This document shows positions 43,880-52,439 of a DNA stretch of 64,000 bases, one piece after another. The number at the start of each line of letters is the position of its first letter. The first letter of the stretch is position 1. This stretch comes from Methanobacteriota archaeon (GTDB lineage: Archaea; Thermoplasmatota; Thermoplasmata; Methanomassiliicoccales; Methanomethylophilaceae). The notes beneath the pieces were generated by a model. It did not search any database. It had not been told where the DNA came from and was given only the letters and a program-made list of their open reading frames with translations. The DNA is taken from the NCBI GenBank assembly GCA_023402275.1, contig JAEXCH010000014.1, positions 87,249 through 151,248 on the forward strand. The letters run 5' to 3'. The position numbers and the translations under genes are program-made.

Positions 43880-44440
43880 ATGGACGATCACGATCTATTC
43901 AGTCAATTCGCAAAGGTCCAGTGGCTTCTTCACAGATACCACTTGGAAAGCCAGATGATGCACGGCCCGATGGGGGATCCCCACCGCGGACAGGGGAGGA
44001 TACTTGCATTACTTCAAATGAAACCGGAGATATCGCAGAAGGAGTTGTCATTCCTTCTTGATATAACTCCCCAATCACTTGGAGAACTCCTATCCAAACT
44101 TGAGAAGGCAGAATACATAAGAAGATATCCGTCCGAAGAGGACAGGAGAGTGATGATAGTGGAATTAACAGAGAAGGGAAAGGAAGCTACAGACAACAAA
44201 ACGAATGAGGATGAGTTGTTCAAATGCTTCAACGAGGAAGAGAAGGATACATTGAAAGGATACCTGGACCGCTTTGCGGAACACATGGAATCCATTCTGC
44301 ATGATGACGGAAGGGAGACGATGTCCCGCGATGAGATGATGCAGCACAGATTCGACAGAATGATGTGGCAGGGGATGAGAGGAGGCCCCGGACCACACAA
44401 TGCCGACGACCGCAACTTCGGAGGACCAGGGCCAAGATAA
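43880..44440 (+). CDS. MarR family transcriptional regulator
   Basis: A 186-residue winged-helix regulator. The helix-turn-helix reads ISQKELSFLLDITPQSLGELLSKLEKAEYIRRYP (about 51-84), then the wing SEEDRRVMIVELTEKGKE. The start at 43880 has GAGG seven bases upstream; the ATG at 43874 is too close to it. The C-terminal 50 residues are rich in Met, Gly, Asp, Asn and His (HNADDRNFGGPGPR), a tail not usual for the family. A MATE exporter follows. It probably releases its operator when a toxic compound binds. Confidence 0.85.
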   Translation: MDDHDLFSQFAKVQWLLHRYHLESQMMHGPMGDPHRGQGRILALLQMKPEISQKELSFLLDITPQSLGELLSKLEKAEYIRRYPSEEDRRVMIVELTEKGKEATDNKTNEDELFKCFNEEEKDTLKGYLDRFAEHMESILHDDGRETMSRDEMMQHRFDRMMWQGMRGGPGPHNADDRNFGGPGPR

Positions 44441-44462
44441 GGCTGTCTGTCCGACCTGAACC

Positions 44463-44504
44463 GCGTTCCGCTTTCGATATGATCCAATATCTTTCAGCGG
44501 ACGC
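44463..44504 (+). other. Nested hairpin between marR and the MATE gene
   Basis: Outer arms GCGT/ACGC and CCGCT/AGCGG (one bulged T) enclose inner arms GATAT/ATATC around a six-base loop. It would form a long RNA stem just before the MATE ribosome site (GGTGAT). It could control MATE expression or be a processing signal; the inner GATATGATCCAATATC might also bind the regulator. Confidence 0.5.
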
Positions 44505-44519
44505 TATGAAGGTGATCTT

Positions 44520-45881
44520 ATGAAGAATGATAAGGACCCTGTTTACTATCTGGAGAAAGCTCCGGTATCAAAGGCCATCCGCTACATGGCGGTACCTATG
44601 ATACTCGGTCTGATGATCAATGTCATCTACAACCTGACCGACGCTTTCTTCATCGGAATGCTGGATAACACAGCAATGCTTGCGGCGATAACCCTATCGC
44701 TGCCGTTCATGACCATCTTGATGGGCGTGGGGAAACTATTCGGTGTTGGCGGAAGCACATACATATCGAGACTTCTAGGAGAGAAGAATAGGACGGATAC
44801 GAAATATGTCTCATCGGTCTCGATTTACAGTACACTGATATTCGGTACAATATTGGGAATTGCGTGTCTGCTTATGATCGATCCCCTGCTTTCGCTGCTG
44901 GGTGCAAGCGGTGAGACGTGGCAGTACACATATGATTACGTTATGATATTGGCGATCGGTGCCCCGTTCATCGTTGCCAACTTCTGTCTGGAGGATATAG
45001 TCAGAGGAGAGGGTGCATCGAGGGTATCGATGATAGGTATGCTGATAAGCGTCGCGATAAACATCGTGCTGGATCCGATATTCATATTCACGTTGGACAT
45101 GGGAATAATGGGTGCAGCCATTGCACTTGTCATTGGGAATCTGGTCGCGGTCGCATACTACTTCCACTACCTATCAAAGAAGAGCGAGATACAAAGCACT
45201 TCCTTGAAGGACTTCAAACCGACCATACCGATGCTTAGTACAATATTCAAGGTCGGAGTGTCTGAATTCCTGTTCACCAGCTTCCTGATAGTCTCCACAC
45301 TGGTATTCAATCATTACGCAATGGGTTACGGGGATGCTGCATTGGCAGGGTTCGGTGTTGCCATGAGGGTATCGCAGGTCGCTGATATGATAGGTATGGG
45401 ATTGGCCATGAGTGTGATCCCGTTGATCGCCTATGCATATTCTGCAAAGGACAATGCCAGATTGAAAGAGATACTCAGGACCACGGCCAAGTACATGCTG
45501 GTATTCACGGTATCCATCGGTATTGTGATGTTCATATTCAGAACACCAATCGTCGGTATGTTCGGATCCGATATGGAGATGATAAGTATCGGAACATATG
45601 CTTTGTCAGTGATGCTGGTATCCTCGCTGTTCTCCGGATTCGCAGGATACTTCAGCGGCATATTCCAAGCCTACGGGAAGGGATTGCCTGCAGCGATAAT
45701 ATCCGTGTCCAGAGGTGCGATGCTGATACCTCTGATAATCATAGGCAATGCATTGTTCCAATTGGACGGGGTATTGATATCACTGCTGGTGGCGGAGATA
45801 ATCTCCTTCACTATCGGATTTGCGATGTGGACCTATTCGAAGAAAAAGGATGACATCGAGCCTATTCCGATACCAGCATAA
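44520..45881 (+). CDS. MATE family multidrug efflux transporter
   Basis: A 453-residue twelve-helix exporter of the MATE family, driving out cationic compounds with Na+ or H+. The opening AIRYMAVPMILGLMINVIYNLTDAFFIG and SRLLGEKNR near 85 are typical signatures, repeated in the second half (GFGVAMRVSQVADMIGMGL near 280). Length is normal. Ribosome site GGTGAT precedes the ATG. It is probably co-transcribed with the MarR regulator, which would control its expression. Confidence 0.88.
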   Translation: MKNDKDPVYYLEKAPVSKAIRYMAVPMILGLMINVIYNLTDAFFIGMLDNTAMLAAITLSLPFMTILMGVGKLFGVGGSTYISRLLGEKNRTDTKYVSSVSIYSTLIFGTILGIACLLMIDPLLSLLGASGETWQYTYDYVMILAIGAPFIVANFCLEDIVRGEGASRVSMIGMLISVAINIVLDPIFIFTLDMGIMGAAIALVIGNLVAVAYYFHYLSKKSEIQSTSLKDFKPTIPMLSTIFKVGVSEFLFTSFLIVSTLVFNHYAMGYGDAALAGFGVAMRVSQVADMIGMGLAMSVIPLIAYAYSAKDNARLKEILRTTAKYMLVFTVSIGIVMFIFRTPIVGMFGSDMEMISIGTYALSVMLVSSLFSGFAGYFSGIFQAYGKGLPAAIISVSRGAMLIPLIIIGNALFQLDGVLISLLVAEIISFTIGFAMWTYSKKKDDIEPIPIPA

Positions 45882-45893
45882 ACTTTTTACAAA

Positions 45894-45909
45894 GGGGGTC
45901 CACACCCCC
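45894..45909. terminator. Terminator between convergent genes
   Basis: GGGGG (45894-45898) and CCCCC (45905-45909) with a six-base loop, between the MATE gene and the SPL-like gene that end towards each other. T-rich sequence lies on both sides. Confidence 0.6.
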
Positions 45910-45920
45910 GGGTCTTTATT

Positions 45921-46640
45921 TCAGAACACGTCATGTACGACCAATCCGGAATCGGTCGCCAATTTCCTTATCCTTTCTTTGGCAGTGTCGGAACCTCGGA
46001 TGTTCATACGGTTCAGTCTTTCCATCAATAAAGGACGCGGGTTCAGAGCATCGATGTATGCCCTCTTGACCCCTGTTGCGGCAATGGAGTTCACGAACTC
46101 CTCTTCTTTGCCTTCCAGGTGGTTCAGTACAGGCCCTATCAGAGCATAGGTATCTATCCCACTATCTGTGAGTTGTTTCAGCGTATCAAGCCTTCTCTTG
46201 GGCAAAGGAGCTCCCGGTTCCGTTATCTTGGAGTTTCTATCCTCGATGGTGGTGATGGTGATACCGACCTCTCCTCTCATTGAGGATATCAGATCTATGT
46301 CCCGAAGGACAAGATCCGACTTCGTGTGCATATGTATTCGAAAATCCCTTTCCTTCAATATCTCAAGACATCTCTGAGTGAGCCTGAATCTCTTCTCCGC
46401 ATATTGATAGGGGTCTGTGACCGTTCCTATTCCAATAGTTCCTTCCAAACCGGAAAGTTCCTTTGACAATCTCTCGGGGATGTTGGACCTTACCTTCACC
46501 ACCCTCCAATCCTTCCAATCGGTATGGAGGACCTCCGGTGCATAGCAATATACGCATCCGTGCTCGCATCCTCCATATGGGTTCAGAGCATAGTCTATAC
46601 CGGGAAGACCTGAAGGGGAGAGTGCCCTCTTGGCCTCCAT
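45921..46640 (-). CDS. SPL-family radical SAM protein
   Basis: A 239-residue radical SAM protein of the spore photoproduct lyase-like group. The cluster motif GCEHGCVYCYAP (CX3CX2C) is near residue 28, after NPYGG. VTDPYQYAEKRFRLTQRCLEIL near 80 is a group signature. The open frame runs further upstream without another methionine; ATG at 46640 with AGGA before it is chosen. Actual photoproduct repair is not established for this group. It follows the NreA gene on the same strand, 49 bases away, which may point to a DNA repair context. Confidence 0.8.
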   Translation of the reverse strand: MEAKRALSPSGLPGIDYALNPYGGCEHGCVYCYAPEVLHTDWKDWRVVKVRSNIPERLSKELSGLEGTIGIGTVTDPYQYAEKRFRLTQRCLEILKERDFRIHMHTKSDLVLRDIDLISSMRGEVGITITTIEDRNSKITEPGAPLPKRRLDTLKQLTDSGIDTYALIGPVLNHLEGKEEEFVNSIAATGVKRAYIDALNPRPLLMERLNRMNIRGSDTAKERIRKLATDSGLVVHDVF

Positions 46641-46689
46641 TATCCTGTAGTAACCGTCCCATTCCGACGTATCCTCGAATTCGATGAGA

Positions 46690-47964
46690 TCAGTAATAGT
46701 CCTCGATCCTCCTTTGGGTCAGATAATCCTTCAGGATGCCGGAGTTCTTGATCCATGTATCCCTCTTGATATCCATGACGCGGTCGACGTGCTCCATCGC
46801 CTTGTCCAAGGTGTCATATTTGTAGGGTTTTGTCTTCAGAGAGGCCCTTACATTCTCCCTAACATTCCAAACACCGACAGGCATCACATAACCTGGATGT
46901 GCCTCCCTCATTATCACAACACCTGCAGTTCTCCTTTCATCCAGGAGTAATTCGTTAACTGCCATCCTTGCTGCATAATAACAACCGCCGATGTGTGCAT
47001 ATTCCGACCTTCCCTCATAGAACTCATGATCTGAGATTATATCGATGCCTTTACCCATTGGATTCCAGGTGGTATTAGGATACCATGCCTCTATCAATTC
47101 ATATCTCCATGTGCATGGCATCATCATGATGCACCATCTGTTATCCAGTTGCTCCCACTCATATATCCTGAACTCATCTATGGTCTGATTGTATTTCGTG
47201 GTCTTGAGGAGATCCTTCCCGATTATATCGTCAACAGCGGTTATGCTCCATCTGGTAGGTACGAATCTCCTTCTCTTGTCAACACCCATGGTCCCAACGG
47301 AGAATGCCTTCTGTATCTCTGATATCAGGGTTCCGTTCCTGTACGCATTGACCACTGCACCTGTCGCATTCAGATCTATATCGTAAAAGTTCTTCTCCAG
47401 ATTCCTTTCGAATCTTCCGTTGCCTTTGGTCATCGCTTCCATTCTCGCAGAGGGTCCGAAAGGTTGGACCTCATCATCGAGGATGACCCTACCTCTGGGT
47501 TTCTGTCTGAAGTTGGCTTCAACTTCTATCGGCCGATCCGTCAACGCCAATTCCTGAACGTTGTCAACTATCCTTCCTGCCGCCTTGAAGTCCTTTGCAT
47601 CTATCCTGTACTTCCCGCGTACGAGCCTGAATCTCATATCCACGATCTCGTCGATGGACTTCCCAACCCATCTCTCCGGGGTATCCATTATCGATGTGTC
47701 TCCGAACTCAGGAGGCAGCAGCGGGCCGATATCCACCTTTGGGTAACCGTACCTTCCCACGAAGACCGCAGGAGGACTGCATCCTGCCATATCCTTGAGG
47801 TCGATCAAAGGCATTGTCTTCTGTTGAGAGTAGAATTTGATCATCAGTGGACATCTGTCCTTTCCACATAGTCTTCTGGATCCCTTGCAAATTGAACACA
47901 ATCCTGACTTTACAGGGGATTGGTTCACCTCCACCATCTTATCGAAGAACTCTGTGCCTGACAT
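46690..47964 (-). CDS. nreA: Nre family archaeal DNA repair protein
   Basis: A 424-residue member of the Nre family, which in Haloferax is required for repair of alkylation damage together with PCNA. The N-terminal zinc-type cysteines C23, C26, C33 and C38 (CSICKGSRRLCGKDRC) are complete. The extreme C-terminus, QRRIEDYY, has the spacing Q-x-x-I-x-x-Y-Y of a PIP box and so would bind PCNA, as reported for NreA. It lies upstream of the SPL-like gene. Known mainly as DUF650/DUF651. Confidence 0.85.
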   Translation of the reverse strand: MSGTEFFDKMVEVNQSPVKSGLCSICKGSRRLCGKDRCPLMIKFYSQQKTMPLIDLKDMAGCSPPAVFVGRYGYPKVDIGPLLPPEFGDTSIMDTPERWVGKSIDEIVDMRFRLVRGKYRIDAKDFKAAGRIVDNVQELALTDRPIEVEANFRQKPRGRVILDDEVQPFGPSARMEAMTKGNGRFERNLEKNFYDIDLNATGAVVNAYRNGTLISEIQKAFSVGTMGVDKRRRFVPTRWSITAVDDIIGKDLLKTTKYNQTIDEFRIYEWEQLDNRWCIMMMPCTWRYELIEAWYPNTTWNPMGKGIDIISDHEFYEGRSEYAHIGGCYYAARMAVNELLLDERRTAGVVIMREAHPGYVMPVGVWNVRENVRASLKTKPYKYDTLDKAMEHVDRVMDIKRDTWIKNSGILKDYLTQRRIEDYY

Positions 47965-48023
47965 CTTAACTTGACCTGTATAGCATTATATGAACAAAAA
48001 CCTTCACAACCTAAAAGATAGTG

Positions 48024-48070
48024 AGCAAGAGGCAACTGGTCGAAACCGGTGCAAGGGGTCGCCTCCTGCT
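48024..48070. ncRNA. Candidate structured RNA or cis element (47 bases)
   Basis: Outer arms AGCAAGAGGC (48024-48033) and GCCTCCTGCT (48061-48070) pair over ten positions with one mismatch. Inside them ACTGGT (48035-48040) and ACCGGT (48045-48050) form a second stem closed by a CGAA loop, leaving GCAAGGGGTC on one side. It stands between the divergent nreA and CDGSH genes, about 145 bases before the latter. Neither the strand nor a family can be told; a leader element or small RNA is possible. Confidence 0.4.
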
Positions 48071-48214
48071 ATGATTCGAGCATGTTTGTTTGTATATTTT
48101 AAACATTGTGAAAAAATGAAAGATATTACCCTTTTCGGTAATAATCGGTCATTTTTACACGACCAATGGGCAACGTTATTTATTCTGGACAACGATTTGA
48201 ACGCAGGTGATTTA

Positions 48215-48856
48215 GTGTCAGACGGAAAAAGAATAAAGGTCACTAAGGACGGACCATACATGGTCTATGGAAGTGTACCCCTCAATGAGGAAGCTATAAA
48301 GAAGGATGCAATGGGAAGATCCGAGAGATGGATAGAGGTGGAGAAATATTACCCCGATGATGTTTACGCTCTATGCAGATGTGGAAAATCCACGAACAAA
48401 CCATACTGTAACGGGAATCATGAAGGATTCAACGGGGGCGAGACCGCACCTAGGAGTACATTCGATGAGAATGCCAAACCTTATCCTGGTGCGGAGGGAG
48501 TGGTATTGTATCAGGATCCCCAGCTCTGTGTTGGTGCCGGATTCTGCCACGGAAGGCATGATGTCGGCAAGACGATACAGAGGAAGGATACTCTCGACAT
48601 AGCTTTGCAACAGACCTACGACTGTCCCGGCGGAAGTCTGGTGCTAACGATCAACGGAGAGAAACAGGAACAGGACCTCGAGAAGAAGATCTCTGCCACC
48701 GACACACCATCCAAGATGGGTCCTCTGTGGGTCAAAGGCGGGATACCTGTGGAATCCTCGGATGGATACGAGTATGAGACAAGGAACCGTGTTGCATTAT
48801 GCAGATGCGGAAAATCGAGGAATAAACCATTCTGCGACGGTATGCACTTGCGTTAA
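48215..48856 (+). CDS. Multi-CDGSH iron-sulfur protein
   Basis: A 213-residue protein with two CDGSH-type 2Fe-2S sites: CRCGKSTNKPYCNGNH near 56-71 and CRCGKSRNKPFCDGMH near 195-211, each C-x-C-x(n)-C-x3-H. Between them lies a second conserved domain with CVGAGFCHG near 108 (divergent 4Fe-4S-like region) of the COG3369 type. The frame opens upstream to 47990, but the sequence there is non-coding; GTG at 48215 with an AGGTGAT ribosome site is the start. Redox or Fe-S transfer role. It overlaps the convergent ppx gene by four bases. Confidence 0.82.
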   Translation: MSDGKRIKVTKDGPYMVYGSVPLNEEAIKKDAMGRSERWIEVEKYYPDDVYALCRCGKSTNKPYCNGNHEGFNGGETAPRSTFDENAKPYPGAEGVVLYQDPQLCVGAGFCHGRHDVGKTIQRKDTLDIALQQTYDCPGGSLVLTINGEKQEQDLEKKISATDTPSKMGPLWVKGGIPVESSDGYEYETRNRVALCRCGKSRNKPFCDGMHLR

Positions 48857-50373
48857 ACCCTCTTGATCTTAAGATCGAAATCGAAAACCTCTTTGAAATC
48901 CTCTTTTATCGTTTTGAGTTTCCATATCTCCATACTGATATCGGATTCCGATCCCAGGCCGATCACCAACTCATCATTGTTCTTGGAGATATCAATGAGG
49001 TCGATCGAGGAATTATGATGTCTGTCCAGAATATCTGCCATCTTCAATATCATAGAACATCTGAGAACATCCGATATCTCTGAACTGTCCATATCCTTGA
49101 AATGTTTTGAATCGGGGGGCGGGAATTTCTTGTGGTGGAATCTTGCTATCAAAGCGATGGTCCTCAATTCCTCATTATCGAATCCTGGAAGGAAGGAGTT
49201 CAGTATTATCGTGTATGAGTGGATATGATGTTTTGTGTAACTTATGAATTCCCCTATATCATGGAGTATGGATGCGTATGATAGGAGCATCCTCATCTCC
49301 TCCCCCATGTCATGTACTCCGAGTTCCTTCATATCGTCGAATAACAGCAAAGCGTTCCTTTGTACGGTTTCTGCATGCGATCTATCGTACTGACATCTGT
49401 TAGCAAGGGAGATCACTGATGAACCCTTCACATCGAAATTGGAGTGACCGCTGTTGAGAAGATAATCGATCTCCATTCCTTGTTTCATACCATTCTCGCT
49501 TATCTCTATCCTATCGATGCCCAGCAGGTACATCAGTTCCTCCGCTATGGCGCCTCCCGCGACTATTATATCGGATCTGGCGGGATTCATTCCTAGTACG
49601 TTCTTCCTTTCCTCCACATCCTTTGTGTAGAGTTCCTTCATCAGTTCAACGAGCTCATAGTACATCATGTAGGAGGAGTCCCCATCACGCTTTGCGGCGC
49701 ACATCTCCGCAAGGGCTATCATTGTACCGGATGATCCGTACGCCCTTTCATATCCCAACTCCCTTACTTTCCTCGATGTACGATAGGACATCAGGTCCAC
49801 CTGTCTTCTGAGATAATCATAATCCGGGAATGATATCGCCTTGCTCTGATCGATGTCCGAACCATATGCCGATCTTACGGATCCGAGACTTAGACTGTCG
49901 AGGTACAGGTCCTCGCCGTTCTCGCAGACGATTATCTCAGTGCTTCCTCCACCTATGTCGATCTCCAATGTCCTTTGGGATGGGCCGTCAGGACCGAATA
50001 TCCCCAATCTGATCAACCTTGCCTCTTCCAGACCGGATATCACCCTTACATCCAATCCGTCAATTTTAATGGCGTCCAGCAACTCCTTTCGATTGGATGC
50101 TTCCCTAGCGGCGCATGTGGCATATGCGATTATCTTCTCTGCTCCCATGTCCTTGGATATCTGTACGAATTTCGATATCACGAGTCTTGTCTTCTCGATC
50201 GTATCCTTGTCGATGAAACCATGTTTGTAGAGATTCTGACCAAGCCTTACTGTTTCCTTGTCCTGGAATATTGGAGTTCCCATGGAATCCTTGAAGAACT
50301 TCACTACCAGAATATGAATGGAGTTAGTCCCTATGTCTATGAAACTCACTACTTTCGAAGAGGTCTCAGCCAT
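48853..50373 (-). CDS. ppx: Exopolyphosphatase (Ppx/GppA family)
   Basis: A 506-residue enzyme that releases phosphate from the ends of polyphosphate. The actin-like ATPase domain opens with SFIDIGTNSIHILVV (near 7-21), and the second phosphate loop reads LEIDIGGGSTEIIV near 135. The C-terminal half is an HD-type domain, with the helix SYASILHDIGEFISY near 360 and RFHHKKFPP near 400. ATG at 50373 overlaps the end of ppk and has a GAGGGATC site; the alternative ATG at 50394 has none. It forms an operon with ppk, the opposite activity. Confidence 0.85.
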   Translation of the reverse strand: MAETSSKVVSFIDIGTNSIHILVVKFFKDSMGTPIFQDKETVRLGQNLYKHGFIDKDTIEKTRLVISKFVQISKDMGAEKIIAYATCAAREASNRKELLDAIKIDGLDVRVISGLEEARLIRLGIFGPDGPSQRTLEIDIGGGSTEIIVCENGEDLYLDSLSLGSVRSAYGSDIDQSKAISFPDYDYLRRQVDLMSYRTSRKVRELGYERAYGSSGTMIALAEMCAAKRDGDSSYMMYYELVELMKELYTKDVEERKNVLGMNPARSDIIVAGGAIAEELMYLLGIDRIEISENGMKQGMEIDYLLNSGHSNFDVKGSSVISLANRCQYDRSHAETVQRNALLLFDDMKELGVHDMGEEMRMLLSYASILHDIGEFISYTKHHIHSYTIILNSFLPGFDNEELRTIALIARFHHKKFPPPDSKHFKDMDSSEISDVLRCSMILKMADILDRHHNSSIDLIDISKNNDELVIGLGSESDISMEIWKLKTIKEDFKEVFDFDLKIKRV

Positions 50374-52438
50374 GCCAGATCCCTCTGTTATCAATGAACC
50401 ATTTTTGGGATCGGAGTTTCTTCCCTTTCTTCTTCACATGGACATAACTTCCGTCGGACATCAGGTCCTTGGCCTTCACATTGTCCTTAAGGTGGATATC
50501 CAAGATGTTGTCCTTTATCGATCCCAACATCTTTTTGTCAAGTATTGGGAATAACGTCTCCACTCTGGCCATTAGATTCCGGGGCATTATGTCAGAGGAA
50601 CCTAGGTACATCTCGGGATCCCCGTCATTCTCGAAATAGTATATCCTCGAATGTTCTAGGAATCGGTCCACTATGCTTACTACCCTGATGTTCTCCGATA
50701 CCCCTTCTATCCCGGGTCTGAGACAACATAGCCCTCTTATGTTGAGGTCTATCCTGACGCCTTCCATCGATGCCTTGTACAACTCAACGATGACGTCGGA
50801 ATCAACGAGACCGTTGGATTTCATTGCTATGTATGCTCTCTTTCCGTTCTTCTGATTCTCGGTCTCCCTTCTGATCTTTTGTATCAGGGACTTCTTCAAT
50901 GTCGTCGGTGCGACAAGCAGGTGTTTATAATTCCTGGGGCCGAACACTCCCGTCAGAGCATTGAACAATTCCCCCACATCCTCGCCTATCTCCTTATCGG
51001 CTGTCAGGAATGAGATGTCCCCGTATTGTTTAGCTGTGCTTGTGTTGTAGTTCCCGGAGCTCATGTGGGTGTATCTTACGAGTTTATCGTTCTCCAGTCT
51101 CACCACCTGCAACAGCTTGGAGTGCACCTTCAGATCCACCGGCCCGTATACCATATGCACGCCCATCTTCTCCAGTTCCCTTGCCAGATAGATATTGTTG
51201 GTCTCATCGAACTTAGCTCTCAGTTCCATTAGGACCGAGACTGTCTTTCCCTTATCGCGGGCCCTCATCAATGCGTTGATTATAGATCTGTCCTTGCCGA
51301 TCCTGTATAGACATATCTTTATGCTCTGCACATTGTCATCATCTGCAGCCACGTTGAGGAATCTGACTATTATGTCGAATGATTCGTAAGGATGGAAGAG
51401 TATCCAGTCCTTTTCCTTTATTGTATCGAATATGCACATGTCCTCTCCGAATTCCGGAGGTACATATGGGACGAAGGGTTTCTCCTTCAGCGACGGGACA
51501 TCCAGGGATGCGATCTGCCAAAGGTCTGTGAGCAGCATCCCTCCCACCGATGCCTTGTGTATCTGACTGTCCCTCAACTTAAGATTCCTTCCGAAAAGGG
51601 ATACCATCTCGAACGGCATATCCTCTTCCACCAACATCCTTACAGGGAACCCTACATCCCTGGAGTCCAATGATGTCTCCACCGCAGACATCAGATCGCA
51701 TGCCTCATCGATGGTCACCTTCACATCTGCGTTCCTGGTGACTCTGAATATGTATGCTCCGGAGACGTTCATTCCCGGGAATAGTTGTCCTATGTTCGAT
51801 TTCACTATATCCTCAAGCTGAACGAAATCCATTCCTTGGGATTCCGAAGGTATCCTCACAAAACGCGGGAGTATCCCCAACGGCATCTTCAGTCTGGCAT
51901 AGATGTTCTCTCCCTTGTGGCTTATCCTCACCGCTATGTTCAGTGAGTTGCTGGATATGAACGGGAACGGGTGAGAGATATCCAGTGCCAAAGGTGTCAG
52001 CAGAGGGTGTACCCTTTCACGGTAGTATTCATCTATCCATTCTTTTTGTTCATCGGATATTGAGGAGATGTCATGTATCCTTATTCCGTTGTCGTAGAGT
52101 TCCTTCCTCAGATTCCCCCAGCACCCTTCGTATCCGTCGACGAGATTGTCCACCGAGACATATATCTCGGACATCAGTGCCTTCGTATCCTTGTATACGT
52201 CTGGACCTATTGCCAGAAGACTGCTGGACTCCTCCTTTTGAAGAAGACCGGGGACCCTGATCATGAAGAACTCGTCCATGTTCCCGTATGCGATGGCCAA
52301 GAACTTCACCCTCTCCAACAATGGGACGTTATGATCCCCTGCCTCGGATAGACATCTTCGATTGAACTCCAGCCACGACAGTTCCCTGTTGATATACAGA
52401 CTGTGATCGTAGAGATCCAATTCTTCCATATCGCTCAT
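50366..52438 (-). CDS. ppk1: Polyphosphate kinase 1
   Basis: A 690-residue PPK1 that builds polyphosphate from ATP, reversibly. The N-terminal domain has NRELSWLEFNRRCL (near 14-27). The catalytic histidine lies in the C1 phospholipase D-like domain at KVHSKLLQV (near 435), with HMSSGNYN just after it; the second HKD-like motif is SRIYYFENDGDPEMYLGSSD near 620. Length matches the family. Overlap with ppx by eight bases means coupled translation. Together they set the cell's polyphosphate store. hisD lies upstream with one base between. Confidence 0.95.
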   Translation of the reverse strand: MSDMEELDLYDHSLYINRELSWLEFNRRCLSEAGDHNVPLLERVKFLAIAYGNMDEFFMIRVPGLLQKEESSSLLAIGPDVYKDTKALMSEIYVSVDNLVDGYEGCWGNLRKELYDNGIRIHDISSISDEQKEWIDEYYRERVHPLLTPLALDISHPFPFISSNSLNIAVRISHKGENIYARLKMPLGILPRFVRIPSESQGMDFVQLEDIVKSNIGQLFPGMNVSGAYIFRVTRNADVKVTIDEACDLMSAVETSLDSRDVGFPVRMLVEEDMPFEMVSLFGRNLKLRDSQIHKASVGGMLLTDLWQIASLDVPSLKEKPFVPYVPPEFGEDMCIFDTIKEKDWILFHPYESFDIIVRFLNVAADDDNVQSIKICLYRIGKDRSIINALMRARDKGKTVSVLMELRAKFDETNNIYLARELEKMGVHMVYGPVDLKVHSKLLQVVRLENDKLVRYTHMSSGNYNTSTAKQYGDISFLTADKEIGEDVGELFNALTGVFGPRNYKHLLVAPTTLKKSLIQKIRRETENQKNGKRAYIAMKSNGLVDSDVIVELYKASMEGVRIDLNIRGLCCLRPGIEGVSENIRVVSIVDRFLEHSRIYYFENDGDPEMYLGSSDIMPRNLMARVETLFPILDKKMLGSIKDNILDIHLKDNVKAKDLMSDGSYVHVKKKGKKLRSQKWFIDNRGIWHG

Positions 52439-52439
52439 C

